Both the position numbers and the translations under genes were made by a program. From Uliginosibacterium gangwonense DSM 18521 (lineage in GTDB: Bacteria; Pseudomonadota; Gammaproteobacteria; Burkholderiales; Rhodocyclaceae), in the NCBI RefSeq assembly GCF_000373965.1, contig NZ_KB892867.1, forward strand, positions 178,857 through 242,856: a DNA stretch of 64,000 nucleotides, given 5' to 3'. The notes under the pieces are model-generated. The model was not told the origin of the DNA, did no database searches, and was given only the letters and a program-made list of their open reading frames with translations. Each line of letters opens with the position of its first letter. Positions within the stretch are counted from its first letter, which is position 1. Shown one piece after another: positions 36,135 to 46,153 of this stretch.

Positions 36135-37145
36135 TCAGTCGTTCTTGTGGCCGAATACCGGCGGCTGGGTCTTCATGTCGATGATCGGCACGCAGATGTT
36201 GAGCAGCAAGGTGGCGAAGGCCACACCGTCAGGGAAGGAACCAAATTCCCGGATCAGGTAGGTGAGTATCGCTGCGCAGGTGGCGTAGATCAGCTTGCCA
36301 CGTGGTGTGGAGGCTGCCGAGACCGGATCGGTAAAGATAAAAAATGCCCCAAGCATGCTGGCGCCCGCTGCAATGTGCAGCAAGGGGGAGGCGTAATGCA
36401 CGGGATGGATGACCCAGAACAAGCCGGAGATTACGCCCAATGAAACAATGAATGCAGTGGGAATATGCCAGGTGATCACCTTTTGCTGGCACAGCCATAC
36501 GCCGCCGATGAGGTAACCCAGCGTAACCCATTCCCAGTGCTTGCCACCTGCCCAGCCAAATACCTGGCTCTGCATTACACTGTCAACGCTGGCGCCTGCT
36601 GCACGCAAACCGGTACGCAATGTATCGAGCGGGGTGGCGGAGGTGATGGCGTCCAGTGCTCGTGTGGCCGGGTCAGAAATACCAAAGATGGCATGGAACT
36701 GCCCGGCAGTATCCAGTTGTGAGGAAGGCCACTGAGACATCAGCGAGGGGAAGGCGACAATCATCACCGCGTAGGCGAGCATGGCCGGGTTGAATACGTT
36801 CTGCCCCAAGCCTCCGTACAGATGCTTGCCAACCACGATGGCGATGGCTGTCCCCACCACCACCATCCACCACGGGCCGATGGAGGGAAAGGCCAGGGCA
36901 ATGAGCCAGGCGGTGACAATGGCGGAGAGATCGGTGACAAACAATTGAACCGGCTTGCCGCGCACCTTGAGTACCAGGGCTTCGGCGGCCAGTGCCGTGG
37001 CGCTGGCCAGCGCCAGTTGCACCAGTACGCCGATGCCGAATTGCCACACATAGGCGGCAACGGCTGGGAGCAGGGCGAGCAGAACCTTCAGCATCACGCG
37101 GGTGACGCTGTTGTTGGCACGGATATAGGGCGAGTTGTTGAGCAT
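36135..37145 (-). CDS. rnfD: Rnf electron-transport complex subunit D
   Basis: This 336-residue membrane protein has the family N-terminus SPYIRANNSVTRVMLKVLLALLP, GKHLYGGLGQNVFNPAMLAY, and DAITSATPLDT (Thr 171 is the probable covalent FMN site by family analogy), and ends with repeated helices (GASMLGAFFIFTDPVSAAST). The Gfo/Idh-like gene before it stops nine bases upstream. Confidence 0.95.
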   Translation of the reverse strand: MLNNSPYIRANNSVTRVMLKVLLALLPAVAAYVWQFGIGVLVQLALASATALAAEALVLKVRGKPVQLFVTDLSAIVTAWLIALAFPSIGPWWMVVVGTAIAIVVGKHLYGGLGQNVFNPAMLAYAVMIVAFPSLMSQWPSSQLDTAGQFHAIFGISDPATRALDAITSATPLDTLRTGLRAAGASVDSVMQSQVFGWAGGKHWEWVTLGYLIGGVWLCQQKVITWHIPTAFIVSLGVISGLFWVIHPVHYASPLLHIAAGASMLGAFFIFTDPVSAASTPRGKLIYATCAAILTYLIREFGSFPDGVAFATLLLNICVPIIDMKTQPPVFGHKND

Positions 37146-37154
37146 GATTCGGGG

Positions 37155-38120
37155 TCAGGGGCGTGGCAGGCTGGCGTAGATCATGTCCAGCACTTCCATG
37201 TTGCGGATCGATTCGTCCAGCCTGAACTTGGGCTGGCGGTTTTCTAGGACGGCGGCGGAGAAGTCTTCCACTTCTTCTAGGTAGCGGTTGCTCTCGGCCA
37301 CTGCAATACGCTCAACACCACTGGCGGTGCGCAGCGTCAGCTCGCCTGCCGTGTCGAGGAAGGGATCGGGAATCTCCAGTACGCCTTCAGTACCGATGAT
37401 TTCAGCACGCACAAAGGGGTGGGCGTTAAAGCCGCAGTGCAGGGTAGCAACAATCCCGTTTTCATAGCGCAAAACGGCAGAGAGATTATTGTCTACGCCA
37501 TTTTCAAAGCTGGCTTCAGCGTGGCAGGCGACGGGCTTGAGTCCACCGGTGACCAGTCCGAGCAGGTTGATCGGGTAGCAGCCCACGTCGTAGAGCGCGC
37601 CGCCGCCTAATTCTGGCTGGATCTTGATGGTGTTGGCACGGTTCAGGAAGAAGCGGAAGCTCGCGTTGATGTGGCGGATTTCGCCCAGCTTCCCGCTCTT
37701 GAGGACGGCCTCGACCTGCCGGGTGCGATCCGAGTAGCGGTACATGAAGGCTTCCATCAGGATGCGCCCGCTGGCCTTGGCCGCATCAACCATGCGGCGG
37801 GCTTCGGCAGTATTCAGTGCCAAAGGCTTCTCGCACAGCACGTGTTTGCCCGCTTCCAGAGCCTTGATCGCCCACCCACAATGCTGGGAATTGGGCAGTG
37901 GGATGTACACCGCCTGCACTTTGCTGTCTGCCAGCACATCCTCATAGCGCGTATAGGTGTTGGGGATCACGAACTCTTTGCTGGCTTCAGCAAGCTTGGC
38001 CGGGTCACGCGAGGCGAGTGCCACCACGTTGCCGTTGTGCGAACGCTGAATGGCAGGAATGACGCTATTGCGAGCGATACGTGCAAAACCCAAAACACCC
38101 CACTGGACGACCTGGCTCAT
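37155..38120 (-). CDS. Gfo/Idh/MocA-type oxidoreductase inside the rnf operon
   Basis: This 321-residue protein starts with a Rossmann fold (WGVLGFARIARNSVIPAIQRS), then VQAVYIPLPNSQHCGWAIKALEAGKHVLCEKPLAL (EKP catalytic motif), MEAFMYRYSDRTRQV and GGGALYDVGCYPINLLGLVTGG. Members act on sugars or related alcohols with NAD(P). Its start overlaps the rnfC stop by four bases, so it is translated with the operon, although it is no known part of the Rnf complex. Confidence 0.93.
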   Translation of the reverse strand: MSQVVQWGVLGFARIARNSVIPAIQRSHNGNVVALASRDPAKLAEASKEFVIPNTYTRYEDVLADSKVQAVYIPLPNSQHCGWAIKALEAGKHVLCEKPLALNTAEARRMVDAAKASGRILMEAFMYRYSDRTRQVEAVLKSGKLGEIRHINASFRFFLNRANTIKIQPELGGGALYDVGCYPINLLGLVTGGLKPVACHAEASFENGVDNNLSAVLRYENGIVATLHCGFNAHPFVRAEIIGTEGVLEIPDPFLDTAGELTLRTASGVERIAVAESNRYLEEVEDFSAAVLENRQPKFRLDESIRNMEVLDMIYASLPRP

Positions 38121-39742
38121 GGCTGCTCTCCTGCATTAGGTTGTGATTCGGACGTGCTTGCGGCAGGCGCAGCCACAGGTGCCGCGTGCTCCGCATCCGC
38201 TTTTTGCGCCTTGGCGCGTGCCATGGCAGCGGCAATCAGGGCCTTCTTCGGATCATCCTCCGTGGCATTGATGGCGGCGTCGCCTGATGTGATGGCCGAT
38301 GAACGTGCTGCGGCAGTGCGGGCAGCCAGCTTTTCGGCCTTTTCACGCTTTTCACGCTCGATGCGGTCGTTACGTGCCTCGAAACGGACGCGGGCACTAT
38401 CTGCCGCATCTTTCTGGCGTTCCCGTGCCCAGATTTCGGTCTTGGCAAAGCGGTAGTAATCCACCAGCGGGATATTTGATGGGCATACGTAGGCGCAGCA
38501 ACCACATTCAATGCAGTCGAAAAGGTGGTATTCCTGCGTCTTGCCGAAATTCTTGGCGCGACTATGCCAATACATTTCGAAAGGCTGAAGATCGGTGGGG
38601 CAGGCGCGGGCGCATTCTCCGCAGCGGATGCAAGGCATTTCCGGCGGAGGCGGGGGGAACAACGCGGGGCTGGAAGCAATAATGCAGTTGGTGGCCTTGA
38701 CCACTGGCACATCCAGCGCAGGCATGCGGAAACCCATCATCGGCCCACCCATGACGAAGCTGTCGGTGCCTGCCTTGACTCCAGCATGTTGAGCGACAAA
38801 ATCCATCGGCGTGCCAAAGCGCACTTCATAATTTCGCGGCTTTTCAACGTTGCCTGCCACGGTGACGATACGCGAAATAAGCGGCCGCCCCAGCTCAATC
38901 GCTTCGTAGATCGCGTAGGCCGTGCCGACGTTGAAGCACTGCACCCCATAGTCGGTGGAGCGTTTGCCGTGGGGGACTTCAATGCCCGTGAGCACACGGA
39001 TAAGCTGCTTGGCACCACCCGCAGGGTAGCGGGTGGGGACAGCCACAATCTGGATGTGCTCGAACTTGGCAGCCGCCGCCTGCATGGAGGCAACAGCCTC
39101 GGGCTTGTTGTCCTCAATGCCGACCACGGCCTCTTCGGCCTGGAGCAGTTCGCGCATGATGGCAACACCACGCAGAATCAGTTCCGGGCGCTCGCGCATA
39201 AGCAGATCGTCGCAGGTGATGAAGGGCTCACACTCTGCCCCGTTGATCACCAGCGTTTTCATCGGCGTGTTCTTGCCTGCCTTGAGTTTTACGTGGCTGG
39301 GGAAAACGGCTCCACCTAGACCCACCACACCCGCGTCGCGCAGGTAATCGCGTACCTCGTCGGCTGGCAGTGAGTGGTAGGCCAGCTTCTCGGTGGCGAT
39401 CCACTCATCCTTGCCATCGGGTTCGATGACTACACACAGCATGGTTAGCCCGGAAGTGTGAGCCATGAGCCGTGGCTCAATGGCCACCACCGTGCCCGAA
39501 GTCGGCGCATGGATGGCGGAAGAATAGTTGCCATCAGGCGCGCCAACACGTTCACCCTTGAGCACCTTTTGGCCCACTGACACCAGTGGAATCGGCACGC
39601 CCCCTACACTCTGGTGCAGCGGCACAACGAATTGCGCGGGCAGCGGCAATTGGGCGATCGGCTCACGGGTGGAGTCGAGCTTGTTGGTTTGCGGTTTGAC
39701 CCCGCCATTGAAGCTGAAAAGTTTGCGCAGGGTGGCGTTCAT
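38117..39742 (-). CDS. rnfC: Rnf electron-transport complex subunit C
   Basis: This 541-residue peripheral subunit has [17 protein letters not shown] at the start, [13 protein letters not shown] (a lipoyl-like fold), [27 protein letters not shown] motif ([18 protein letters not shown]), and two 4Fe-4S clusters ([15 protein letters not shown] and [17 protein letters not shown]). The C-terminal tail is long, charged and Ala/Lys-rich. It binds NADH/FMN. The start at 39742 overlaps the rnfB stop. Confidence 0.96.
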   Translation of the reverse strand: MNATLRKLFSFNGGVKPQTNKLDSTREPIAQLPLPAQFVVPLHQSVGGVPIPLVSVGQKVLKGERVGAPDGNYSSAIHAPTSGTVVAIEPRLMAHTSGLTMLCVVIEPDGKDEWIATEKLAYHSLPADEVRDYLRDAGVVGLGGAVFPSHVKLKAGKNTPMKTLVINGAECEPFITCDDLLMRERPELILRGVAIMRELLQAEEAVVGIEDNKPEAVASMQAAAAKFEHIQIVAVPTRYPAGGAKQLIRVLTGIEVPHGKRSTDYGVQCFNVGTAYAIYEAIELGRPLISRIVTVAGNVEKPRNYEVRFGTPMDFVAQHAGVKAGTDSFVMGGPMMGFRMPALDVPVVKATNCIIASSPALFPPPPPEMPCIRCGECARACPTDLQPFEMYWHSRAKNFGKTQEYHLFDCIECGCCAYVCPSNIPLVDYYRFAKTEIWARERQKDAADSARVRFEARNDRIEREKREKAEKLAARTAAARSSAITSGDAAINATEDDPKKALIAAAMARAKAQKADAEHAAPVAAPAASTSESQPNAGEQP

Positions 39743-40305
39743 GCGGCGTTCCTCGTCGCAACAGGTTTGAGCTGGAAGCTGGGGTAGCGCCACTTCCAGG
39801 TATCCACGGTTTCTTCCACCACCTGCATGCTGATGCAGTCGACGGGGCAGGGCGCTACGCACAACTCACAGCCCGTGCACAGCGAAGAGATGATGGTATG
39901 CAACTGCTTGGCAGCGCCAGAGATGGCGTCCACCGGGCAGGCTTGCAGGCACAGGGTGCAGCCGATGCAGGTGTTCTCATCAACAAAGGCCACGGCCTTG
40001 GGTTTTTCCACGCCCGCTTCGGCGTTCAGCGGCTTGTATTCCCGCCCGAGCAGGTCAGCCAGTTTATGGATGCCGTCATCCCCACCAGGAGGGCAGCGGT
40101 TGATGTCTGCTTCGCCATTGGCAATGGCCGTGGCATAGGGTTTGCAGCCTGGGAAACCACACTGGCCGCACTGGGTTTGCGGCAGGATGGCGTCGATCTT
40201 GTCGACCAACGGGTCGCCTTCAACCTTGAATTTGAGCGAGGCATAGCCAAGCGAGGCACCGATCAGGATGGCCAAGCCCAGCATGGCAAGAAGTGCAATC
40301 AACAT
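39739..40305 (-). CDS. rnfB: Rnf electron-transport complex subunit B
   Basis: This 188-residue ferredoxin-like subunit has a membrane helix ([20 protein letters not shown]), a [13 protein letters not shown] cluster motif, and two 4Fe-4S motifs ([16 protein letters not shown] and [16 protein letters not shown]). It passes electrons between ferredoxin and the membrane core. The start at 40305 gives the typical N-terminus; rnfA ends four bases before. Confidence 0.96.
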   Translation of the reverse strand: MLIALLAMLGLAILIGASLGYASLKFKVEGDPLVDKIDAILPQTQCGQCGFPGCKPYATAIANGEADINRCPPGGDDGIHKLADLLGREYKPLNAEAGVEKPKAVAFVDENTCIGCTLCLQACPVDAISGAAKQLHTIISSLCTGCELCVAPCPVDCISMQVVEETVDTWKWRYPSFQLKPVATRNAA

Positions 40306-40309
40306 AGAT

Positions 40310-40891
40310 TTAGAACCTGTCGAGTCCGGCAAAACCCATGAACGCAAGGCTCATGATGCCTGCAGTGATAAGCGCAATAGGGGTGCCACGGAAGGGCACA
40401 GGGGTATCTGCACCTTCGATCCGTTCGCGCAAACCGGCGAATAGTACGAGCGCCAGCGAAAAGCCGACTGAGCAGCCAAAGCCGAAAATCAGCGCCTCCG
40501 CCATGTCGTGCTTGTAGGCCACCGACAGCAGGGGGACGCCAAGCACGGCACAGTTGGTGGTGATCAACGGCAGATAGATGCCCAATACCTGATGCAGGAC
40601 CGGCATTGTCTTCTCCAGCACCATTTCGGTCATCTGCACAATGGCCGCGATCACCACGATGAACGCCAGCGTCCGCAGGTAGCCGATGTCCAGGGGGGTG
40701 AGCAGGTAATGGTCGATGATGTAGCTGGTGCCACAACCCAGGGTCAGCACGAAAGTGGTGGCTGCCCCCATGCCCAGAGCTGTTTCCAGCTTTTTCGATA
40801 CCCCCAGGAAGGGGCACAGGCCCAGGATGCGAACCAGAACCACGTTGTTGACCAGTACCGCACCGATCAGAAGGAAAATGTAATGTGCCAT
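40310..40891 (-). CDS. rnfA: Rnf electron-transport complex subunit A
   Basis: This 193-residue integral membrane protein starts the operon: [29 protein letters not shown], the conserved RnfA/RnfE core, then [19 protein letters not shown] and [16 protein letters not shown]. The operon order is rnfA-rnfB-rnfC-oxidoreductase-rnfD-ribE-rnfG-rnfE-nth. Confidence 0.95.
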   Translation of the reverse strand: MAHYIFLLIGAVLVNNVVLVRILGLCPFLGVSKKLETALGMGAATTFVLTLGCGTSYIIDHYLLTPLDIGYLRTLAFIVVIAAIVQMTEMVLEKTMPVLHQVLGIYLPLITTNCAVLGVPLLSVAYKHDMAEALIFGFGCSVGFSLALVLFAGLRERIEGADTPVPFRGTPIALITAGIMSLAFMGFAGLDRF

Positions 40892-41323
40892 GCTGCATTG
40901 CCCTCCAGCGGGCAGGAGTCGAACTCAAAGTGTAACGATTGTGGCTACCATACGCCGGAAAACCATAGGTGGGCCAAAGGCCTTGAGGCAGGCTGCGATT
41001 ATCCGCTGCTCTGCCTGACCCGCTCAATGAGTAGAGTGTTATACCGGTATATAAAATTAGGTATAGATCCAAGCTTTTGATTCTTAAGGCACTTGCCTGG
41101 GTGTGCGGAGCTTTCTATCCGGCTTTTGCGGTGGCTGACCCGGTTTTGTCAAAGTGATGGTCGTGAGTCAAGATAGTGCGGATCAGGTGGCTTTCAAAAT
41201 GCAGCCTTGTGGCGCTTGACTTGCGGGCATATAGGCATCACCGGGGTGCGTGTGGTTTTACTTTTTTGCATCAACAAAAGCAAAGGCCATAAAATCTACG
41301 CTCTCCCGCACAGGAACGATGGC
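40892..41323. other. Intergenic region upstream of the rnf operon
   Basis: About 430 bases, with no credible gene. An A/T-rich part around 41036-41090 includes the palindrome ATACCGGTAT (41041-41050), a possible operator or promoter zone for rnfA. Confidence 0.35.
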
Positions 41324-41509
41324 ATGACGCTTTGTGAGCATTGTGAAAGATTGCACGCCCAACCCGATTACTCCCACCCCAAGTTGCTGGCGGATATTGA
41401 TCGGCAAAGAGCACATACGGGCACATTGATTCTGCCGATGATTGGCACATGCTCACAGTGCAAATCGGTGTGGCGTTTTGACGGAAGATCTTCAACCCTG
41501 CTGGAGTAG
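41324..41509 (+). CDS. Small zinc-ribbon-like protein
   Basis: From the ATG at 41324 (AGGA nine bases before) the product is 61 residues. Two CxxC pairs (MTLCEHCERLH and GTCSQCKSVWRF) are spaced 36 residues apart, a layout suited to binding one zinc ion. There are no other features. The function is unknown. Confidence 0.6.
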   Translation: MTLCEHCERLHAQPDYSHPKLLADIDRQRAHTGTLILPMIGTCSQCKSVWRFDGRSSTLLE

Positions 41510-41537
41510 CGGTTGGCGGGTTTGTTTTGAGGCCGTT

Positions 41538-42254
41538 TTAGCCGAAAAAGCGTATCCAGACTACTGAGATGGGCAGGATCAGCGCCAGAGAGGGAAGCAT
41601 ATTCACGATGGGGAATATCTTGATGCCGCAAATGCGCAAGCCGGTGGCCAGCATGATGACGCCTCCGACTGCGGAGAAATCCGCCAGCATGGCCGGTGAG
41701 GTGAGCGGCACGACAAGGTGGGCGCTGAAATAGAGAATCCCCTGGATGAGTACCTGGGGAATGGCTATCAGGGTGACCGAAGCGCCCATCTCTGCGGCAA
41801 AGATGACAGCCGTGAAAAGATCCAGTACCGATTTGGCCATCAGAATGTTGGCGTCATGAGTCATGCCTTCGTGGATGGAGCCGAAGATCCCCATTCCGCT
41901 GGCACAGAACAGTACAAGAATAGTCACGTATTTGGCAATGAAGTCTTGGGCCCGAGGGCTGCCCTGTTCGCCGGGCAGAATGCGCTCAATATGGCGCTGC
42001 GCCCAGCTAATCGCCAACTCCAGACCGCGTTCCAGGTAGAGCAATTCACCGATGCAGGCGCCAGCCAGCAGGGCCAGTGCCACAGCTGGGGTGGCGTGTA
42101 CCTTGTTCATCAGCGTGGTGCCGATACTGGCTGAGAGAATGCCGCAAGTTAGTGGCAGCGCGTTCTTTACGCGGGCGGGCAGCTTGCGTCCCAACAGGGT
42201 GCCAGACACGCCGCCCAGCACCAGCGCACCACAATTGATCAAGGGGCCAAGCAT
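41538..42254 (-). CDS. DUF554 family membrane protein
   Basis: This 238-residue membrane protein starts MLGPLINCGALVLGGVSGTLLG and has Gly-rich hydrophobic segments (ASIGTTLMNKVHATPAVALALLAGACIGE, ILVLFCASGMGIFGSIHEGM, GVIMLATGLRICGIK), typical of the DUF554 (YdfK-like) family of possible transporters. A start upstream to 42332 lacks support. It is divergent from the LysR gene. Confidence 0.85.
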   Translation of the reverse strand: MLGPLINCGALVLGGVSGTLLGRKLPARVKNALPLTCGILSASIGTTLMNKVHATPAVALALLAGACIGELLYLERGLELAISWAQRHIERILPGEQGSPRAQDFIAKYVTILVLFCASGMGIFGSIHEGMTHDANILMAKSVLDLFTAVIFAAEMGASVTLIAIPQVLIQGILYFSAHLVVPLTSPAMLADFSAVGGVIMLATGLRICGIKIFPIVNMLPSLALILPISVVWIRFFG

Positions 42255-42317
42255 GGCTATCTCCCGGTTACGGCCAAACCGGGGGCTACCGGGCTTCGCC
42301 TTGCAAGCAAATCGTAA

Positions 42318-42398
42318 TGATATGATTCGCAAAGATTACCAGCTACATTGATTGATTAATAATACCTTATTGATTTTGAAACATATCAAAATGATATG
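42318..42398. promoter_or_regulatory. Repeated TGATATG half-sites between DUF554 and lysR genes
   Basis: TGATATG occurs at 42318-42324 and at 42392-42398. The second forms a perfect palindrome, CATATCA-AAA-TGATATG (42382-42398), eleven bases before the LysR start at 42410. It is a good candidate operator for the divergent regulator. Confidence 0.55.
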
Positions 42399-42409
42399 AA
42401 TAGATGCTT

Positions 42410-43285
42410 ATGGATCTGAAGCGCATGCGTTACTTCTGTACGGTGGCCGAGCAAGGCCAGATCAGCCGGGCAGCCAAGGTGCTGCACATGGCTCAACCGC
42501 CGCTGAGCCAGCGTCTGCGTGAACTGGAAGAAGAGCTGGGCTGCGACCTGTTTGTGCGCAAAGGGCGCAGCATACAGCTGACCGAAGCGGGCTCCGTGCT
42601 CTATCGGCGCGCGCGTGACATCCTCCATGCCGTCGACGCCACGCGCGACGAAGTCATCCGCGTCTCATCCCAGAGCGAACCGGCACTGCGCATTGGGCTT
42701 TCTCCTACCTGCAAGCGTTTCTGGCTGAGGCACTTTTCGCGCTTGCGTAGTCACTTCACGGGGCGCCAGATCGGTTTGGTGGTCGGCGATTCCACCTATC
42801 TCGAACAATTGCTGCGCACGGGCGAACTGGATGTCGCACTGATGCAGCCGCCATTGCACCCGCAGGATCTTGCGGTGCATGAGGTGACGATCAGCAAGAC
42901 CGCTGCGGTGTTCCCGGCTTGGCTTGTTGACGAGTCAATCCAGACGTTGTCTCTAGAGGAGCTTGGCCAGCACCCGTTGCTGCTTTTGCGCCGCTCGGTT
43001 GGCGTGGGGAGTTACGAGCGGCTCCTGCATTGCTTCAATGAAGCGGGACTTACTCCCAACGTCGTGCTCTATAGCTCTGATATCGATCCTCTGCTTGACG
43101 TTCTCAAGGAAGGCTTCGCAGGCATTGCCGTGATTCCCCAAACCGAAGCAGTCAGCATGGGCGAAGGTTTCCGCGTGCTGCCCATTGATATGGAGCTACC
43201 CGATTATCATTTGTCACTGGTGTGCTCCAAACCTGTGGCTAATCCAGCTTTGATTGAACAGTTGCTTGGCGTGTGGACAAATTAA
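42410..43285 (+). CDS. LysR-family transcriptional regulator
   Basis: This 291-residue regulator has an N-terminal winged helix-turn-helix (MRYFCTVAEQGQISRAAKVLHMAQPPLSQRLRELEEELG) and a periplasmic-binding-like effector domain (ALRIGLSPTCK, GELDVALMQPPLHPQDLAV, GFAGIAVIPQTEAVSM). The effector is unknown; divergence suggests it controls the DUF554 gene. The start is at 42404 or 42410; I prefer 42410. Confidence 0.9.
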   Translation: MDLKRMRYFCTVAEQGQISRAAKVLHMAQPPLSQRLRELEEELGCDLFVRKGRSIQLTEAGSVLYRRARDILHAVDATRDEVIRVSSQSEPALRIGLSPTCKRFWLRHFSRLRSHFTGRQIGLVVGDSTYLEQLLRTGELDVALMQPPLHPQDLAVHEVTISKTAAVFPAWLVDESIQTLSLEELGQHPLLLLRRSVGVGSYERLLHCFNEAGLTPNVVLYSSDIDPLLDVLKEGFAGIAVIPQTEAVSMGEGFRVLPIDMELPDYHLSLVCSKPVANPALIEQLLGVWTN

Positions 43286-43363
43286 AATGAGAGGCGATGC
43301 CCATTTTGTTTGCAGTGCGGTAATCTGATGTGGGTTTTATCCGTTTTCATTGGTACATGAATC

Positions 43364-43714
43364 ATGCAGATCAAGAACTATCTGAACATCCCCGCCGTTG
43401 AAAAATCGATCCACAATGGCGAAGGCTTGGTGAAGAGCCGGAAGATTTTCGGTGCAGAAGATTTTGCCACCCAACTCAGTTACGTGGCGCATACCGAATT
43501 GCCGCCTGGAACATCATTTGGATTTCATACGCATACGGTTGATCGTGAGGAAATCTATGTGATCGAAAGCGGGCATGGCCGGGTGCAGATCAACGACAAG
43601 GAGTACCCCGTTACCGTGGGAGACGTGATTTTGACCGGCCTGGATGAGAGCCATGCGCTGTATAACGATTCGGCAGAGGTGATGAAGGTGTTTGTGTTCT
43701 GGGTGGCAAAGTAG
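43364..43714 (+). CDS. Small cupin-domain protein
   Basis: This 116-residue single cupin has the metal-binding motif region GTSFGFHTHTVDREEIYVIESGHGRVQIN (HxH...E) and the second motif VGDVILTGLDESHALYNDS. Cupins bind metals and small molecules; no substrate can be named. Confidence 0.85.
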   Translation: MQIKNYLNIPAVEKSIHNGEGLVKSRKIFGAEDFATQLSYVAHTELPPGTSFGFHTHTVDREEIYVIESGHGRVQINDKEYPVTVGDVILTGLDESHALYNDSAEVMKVFVFWVAK

Positions 43715-43731
43715 AGCGTTTTAGTACAGGT

Positions 43732-44607
43732 TTATTCCATATGCCTAATCGCCTCTTTACTCTTTTCATCGGTAGGGACGTATACCAGGAGACGATCCCC
43801 GTTTTTGGGGGCTGACCACCAGTTGGTTTGCTGTAGGCTGATAATGCCTAGTTGCGGGTGGTGGAAGCGTTTGGTGCGGTTTTCAATGCCAAGCACTTCC
43901 TGGCGCTGCCACATGGTATGGAATTCCGGCGAAAGTGTGCAGAAACGCTGTAATTGTTCTTGCCAGATCGGGTCTTCCATGTGTTCGGCCATGGCGGCAC
44001 GGTAGAGTGCAGCAAGCTGGGGAATCAGGTTTTCCCAGTCGGCCAGCCGGGCGCGCCAAGTGGGGTTGGCGATGGCTTGGAAGAGGCAATTGCGCTCTTC
44101 GGGGGCGATTGTGGCCAGATCGACGCCAATCAATCGGCAATAGGCTGGGTTGTAGCCGACGATGTCGAAACGGGCGGTCTGGATGATGGCGGGCAGGGGG
44201 TCAAGGTGGTCCAGAATGCTCTGTACCGCCGCGCTGGCGTGCCGACAGGAAGGCTTTGAGATATCTGCCTTGCGGCTCAGGCCGGCCAGCGTGAAAAGGT
44301 GCTGGGTTTCGCTCTCGGTGCATTGCAGGGCGCGGGCAATGGCGTCCAATACCCGGGCTGAGACGTGGATGGGGCGGCCTTGCTCCAGGCGGGTGTACCA
44401 GGTGACACTGATGTTGGCCAGCTGTGCCACATCGTCTCGCCTCAAGCCTGGTGTGCGACGGCGCCCTATGCTGGGGATGCCCAGGCGGAGCGGATCAATG
44501 CTCTCGCGCCGGGCACGCAGAAACGCGCCCAGCGCAGCAATGCGCTCGGCCTCCTGCGGGTTGATTTCTGCTGTTCCGGGCAGCTTCGTAAATTCAGCCA
44601 AGTCCAT
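43732..44607 (-). CDS. XRE-family regulator with MmyB-like ligand domain
   Basis: This 291-residue protein has an N-terminal helix-turn-helix (LGAFLRARRESI...TPGLRRDDVAQLANISVTWYTRLEQGRPIHVS), then the MmyB-type PAS-like domain (LDPLPAIIQTARFDIVGYNPAYCRLIG, RNCLFQAI, LSPEFHTMWQRQEV). It is divergent from an MFS pump, so it probably controls it. Confidence 0.9.
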   Translation of the reverse strand: MDLAEFTKLPGTAEINPQEAERIAALGAFLRARRESIDPLRLGIPSIGRRRTPGLRRDDVAQLANISVTWYTRLEQGRPIHVSARVLDAIARALQCTESETQHLFTLAGLSRKADISKPSCRHASAAVQSILDHLDPLPAIIQTARFDIVGYNPAYCRLIGVDLATIAPEERNCLFQAIANPTWRARLADWENLIPQLAALYRAAMAEHMEDPIWQEQLQRFCTLSPEFHTMWQRQEVLGIENRTKRFHHPQLGIISLQQTNWWSAPKNGDRLLVYVPTDEKSKEAIRHME

Positions 44608-44645
44608 GATTTTTCTCCAGGCAGGGATAATTTATACCAGGATAA

Positions 44646-44682
44646 CTAGATTCTTGTACCAGTCTAGCAGGCTCTCTACACT
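44646..44682 (+). promoter_or_regulatory. Candidate promoter and operator of the MFS gene
   Basis: TTGTAC (44654-44659), 17 bases, TACACT (44677-44682) make a reasonable sigma-70 promoter. It overlaps a CTAGA/TCTAG inverted repeat (44646-44650 and 44663-44667) in the regulator-pump intergenic space. Confidence 0.5.
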
Positions 44683-44719
44683 GTGCCTACCTCCTCCCAC
44701 AACAAGTACAGGTACAGGC

Positions 44720-46141
44720 ATGAATCCCAACACTTCCTCTACCCTCAGCCCCACGGGCTTATGGGTGCTCCTGGCAGGCATGCTGCTGCCGCAGATTGAT
44801 TTTTCCATTGTGAATGTGGCGCTGGATTCCATGGCGCAATCGCTACAGGCCAGTCCCTTGCAATTGGCTTTGATGATTGCCCTGTACGGCCTCACGTATG
44901 CCGTTGGCTTGGCATTGGGTGGGCGCCTGGGCGACCGCTATGGGCGGCGCCGTGTGTTTTTGTATGGTGTGGCCGTGTTTGGCCTGGCATCGTTGCTCTG
45001 TGGCGTGGCGAATTCCATGGGGATGCTGCTGGCTGCCCGCGCATTGCAGGGGGTGGGGGCTGCATTGATCGCTCCGCAGGTGCTGGCGACGATTCATCTC
45101 TGCCTGCAAGGCCAAGCTCATTCCCGCGCAGTGGGGTATTACGGCGCAATGGGCGGCTTGTCTTTTGTTTTTGGGCAAGTGGTTGGCGGGGCGCTGGTTT
45201 CTGCCGATATTGCCGGGATGGGCTGGCGCAGCGTATTTCTCATTAACATACCGGTAGCATTGTTTCTGTTGGCGTATGCTCCCCGCGTAGTACCCGAAAC
45301 ACACAGCACACAGGCGCGCAGCGTCGATTGGCCCGGCACCGTATTGCTGGCGTTGTTTGTGCTCAGCCTACTGACTCCGCCAGTATTGGGGCCTGTTACG
45401 CAATGGAGTTGGCCGAGCTTTGTGATTCTGGCCGCCGCCCCGGTCTTGTTGCTGTTGCTTTGGCGGGTCGAACTTCTCCAGGATGCACGCGGAAAGGCGC
45501 CCCTACTGCCCCCAGCACTGTTTGCCATCCGCAGCATTCGCATGGGCTTGAGCGTCGCGGCCCCGTTCTTTGCCTGCTGGAGTGGTTTCATGTTCACCTT
45601 GGCCCTGGCGATGCAGTCTGGTGCTGGCTTGAGTCCGCTGCAATCGGGTAACGCCTTTATTGCCTTGGGGTTGGCCTATTTTGTTGGTGCAATGCTAAGC
45701 GGCAGAGTGGCGGCGCGCCTGGAAAACCGACTGATGCTGGCACTCGGCTGCGCCATCCAGATGACGGGCTTGATCGCGTTGGTACTGAGTCTGCGGGCTA
45801 TCTGGCCGCATCCTGGCATCCTGGCCCTGATGCCCTCAACCATCCTAATCGGCTTCGGCCAATCTTTTATCGTCAGCAGTATCTACCGCATTGGCCTCTC
45901 TGCCGTTCCAGCCCATCACGCCGGTTCGGCCAGCGCTGTGCTCAACACGGTATTACAGGCAGCCATGGGGATCGGTGCCGCGTTCATGGGGATGATCTTC
46001 TCGCAGGTGCTGCATCACACGGGAGATTACTTGCAAGCCATTTGTGGGGTCTTGCTGGTGGAGTTCGGGGTGATGAGCCTGGTGGTGATGCGCACGCTGG
46101 CTTATCGACCACGTCTGGCGGCTTGTCCCTCTGCGGGCTGA
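44720..46141 (+). CDS. MFS drug/solute exporter (DHA2-like)
   Basis: From the ATG at 44720 the product is 473 residues with about 14 membrane helices. Family motifs: LPQIDFSIVNVALDSMAQSL in helix 1, GGRLGDRYGRRRVFLYG (motif A), and ARALQGVGAALIAPQ (motif B). A longer frame back to 44162 is antisense to the regulator gene. The neighbour regulator suggests drug- or metabolite-induced export. Confidence 0.9.
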   Translation: MNPNTSSTLSPTGLWVLLAGMLLPQIDFSIVNVALDSMAQSLQASPLQLALMIALYGLTYAVGLALGGRLGDRYGRRRVFLYGVAVFGLASLLCGVANSMGMLLAARALQGVGAALIAPQVLATIHLCLQGQAHSRAVGYYGAMGGLSFVFGQVVGGALVSADIAGMGWRSVFLINIPVALFLLAYAPRVVPETHSTQARSVDWPGTVLLALFVLSLLTPPVLGPVTQWSWPSFVILAAAPVLLLLLWRVELLQDARGKAPLLPPALFAIRSIRMGLSVAAPFFACWSGFMFTLALAMQSGAGLSPLQSGNAFIALGLAYFVGAMLSGRVAARLENRLMLALGCAIQMTGLIALVLSLRAIWPHPGILALMPSTILIGFGQSFIVSSIYRIGLSAVPAHHAGSASAVLNTVLQAAMGIGAAFMGMIFSQVLHHTGDYLQAICGVLLVEFGVMSLVVMRTLAYRPRLAACPSAG

Positions 46142-46153
46142 TGATCTGTTCGG

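Noticed and set aside
44162..44719. Extension of the MFS transporter to 659 residues
   Set aside because: The extra part is antisense to the XRE regulator; the transporter's first helix begins right after the ATG at 44720.
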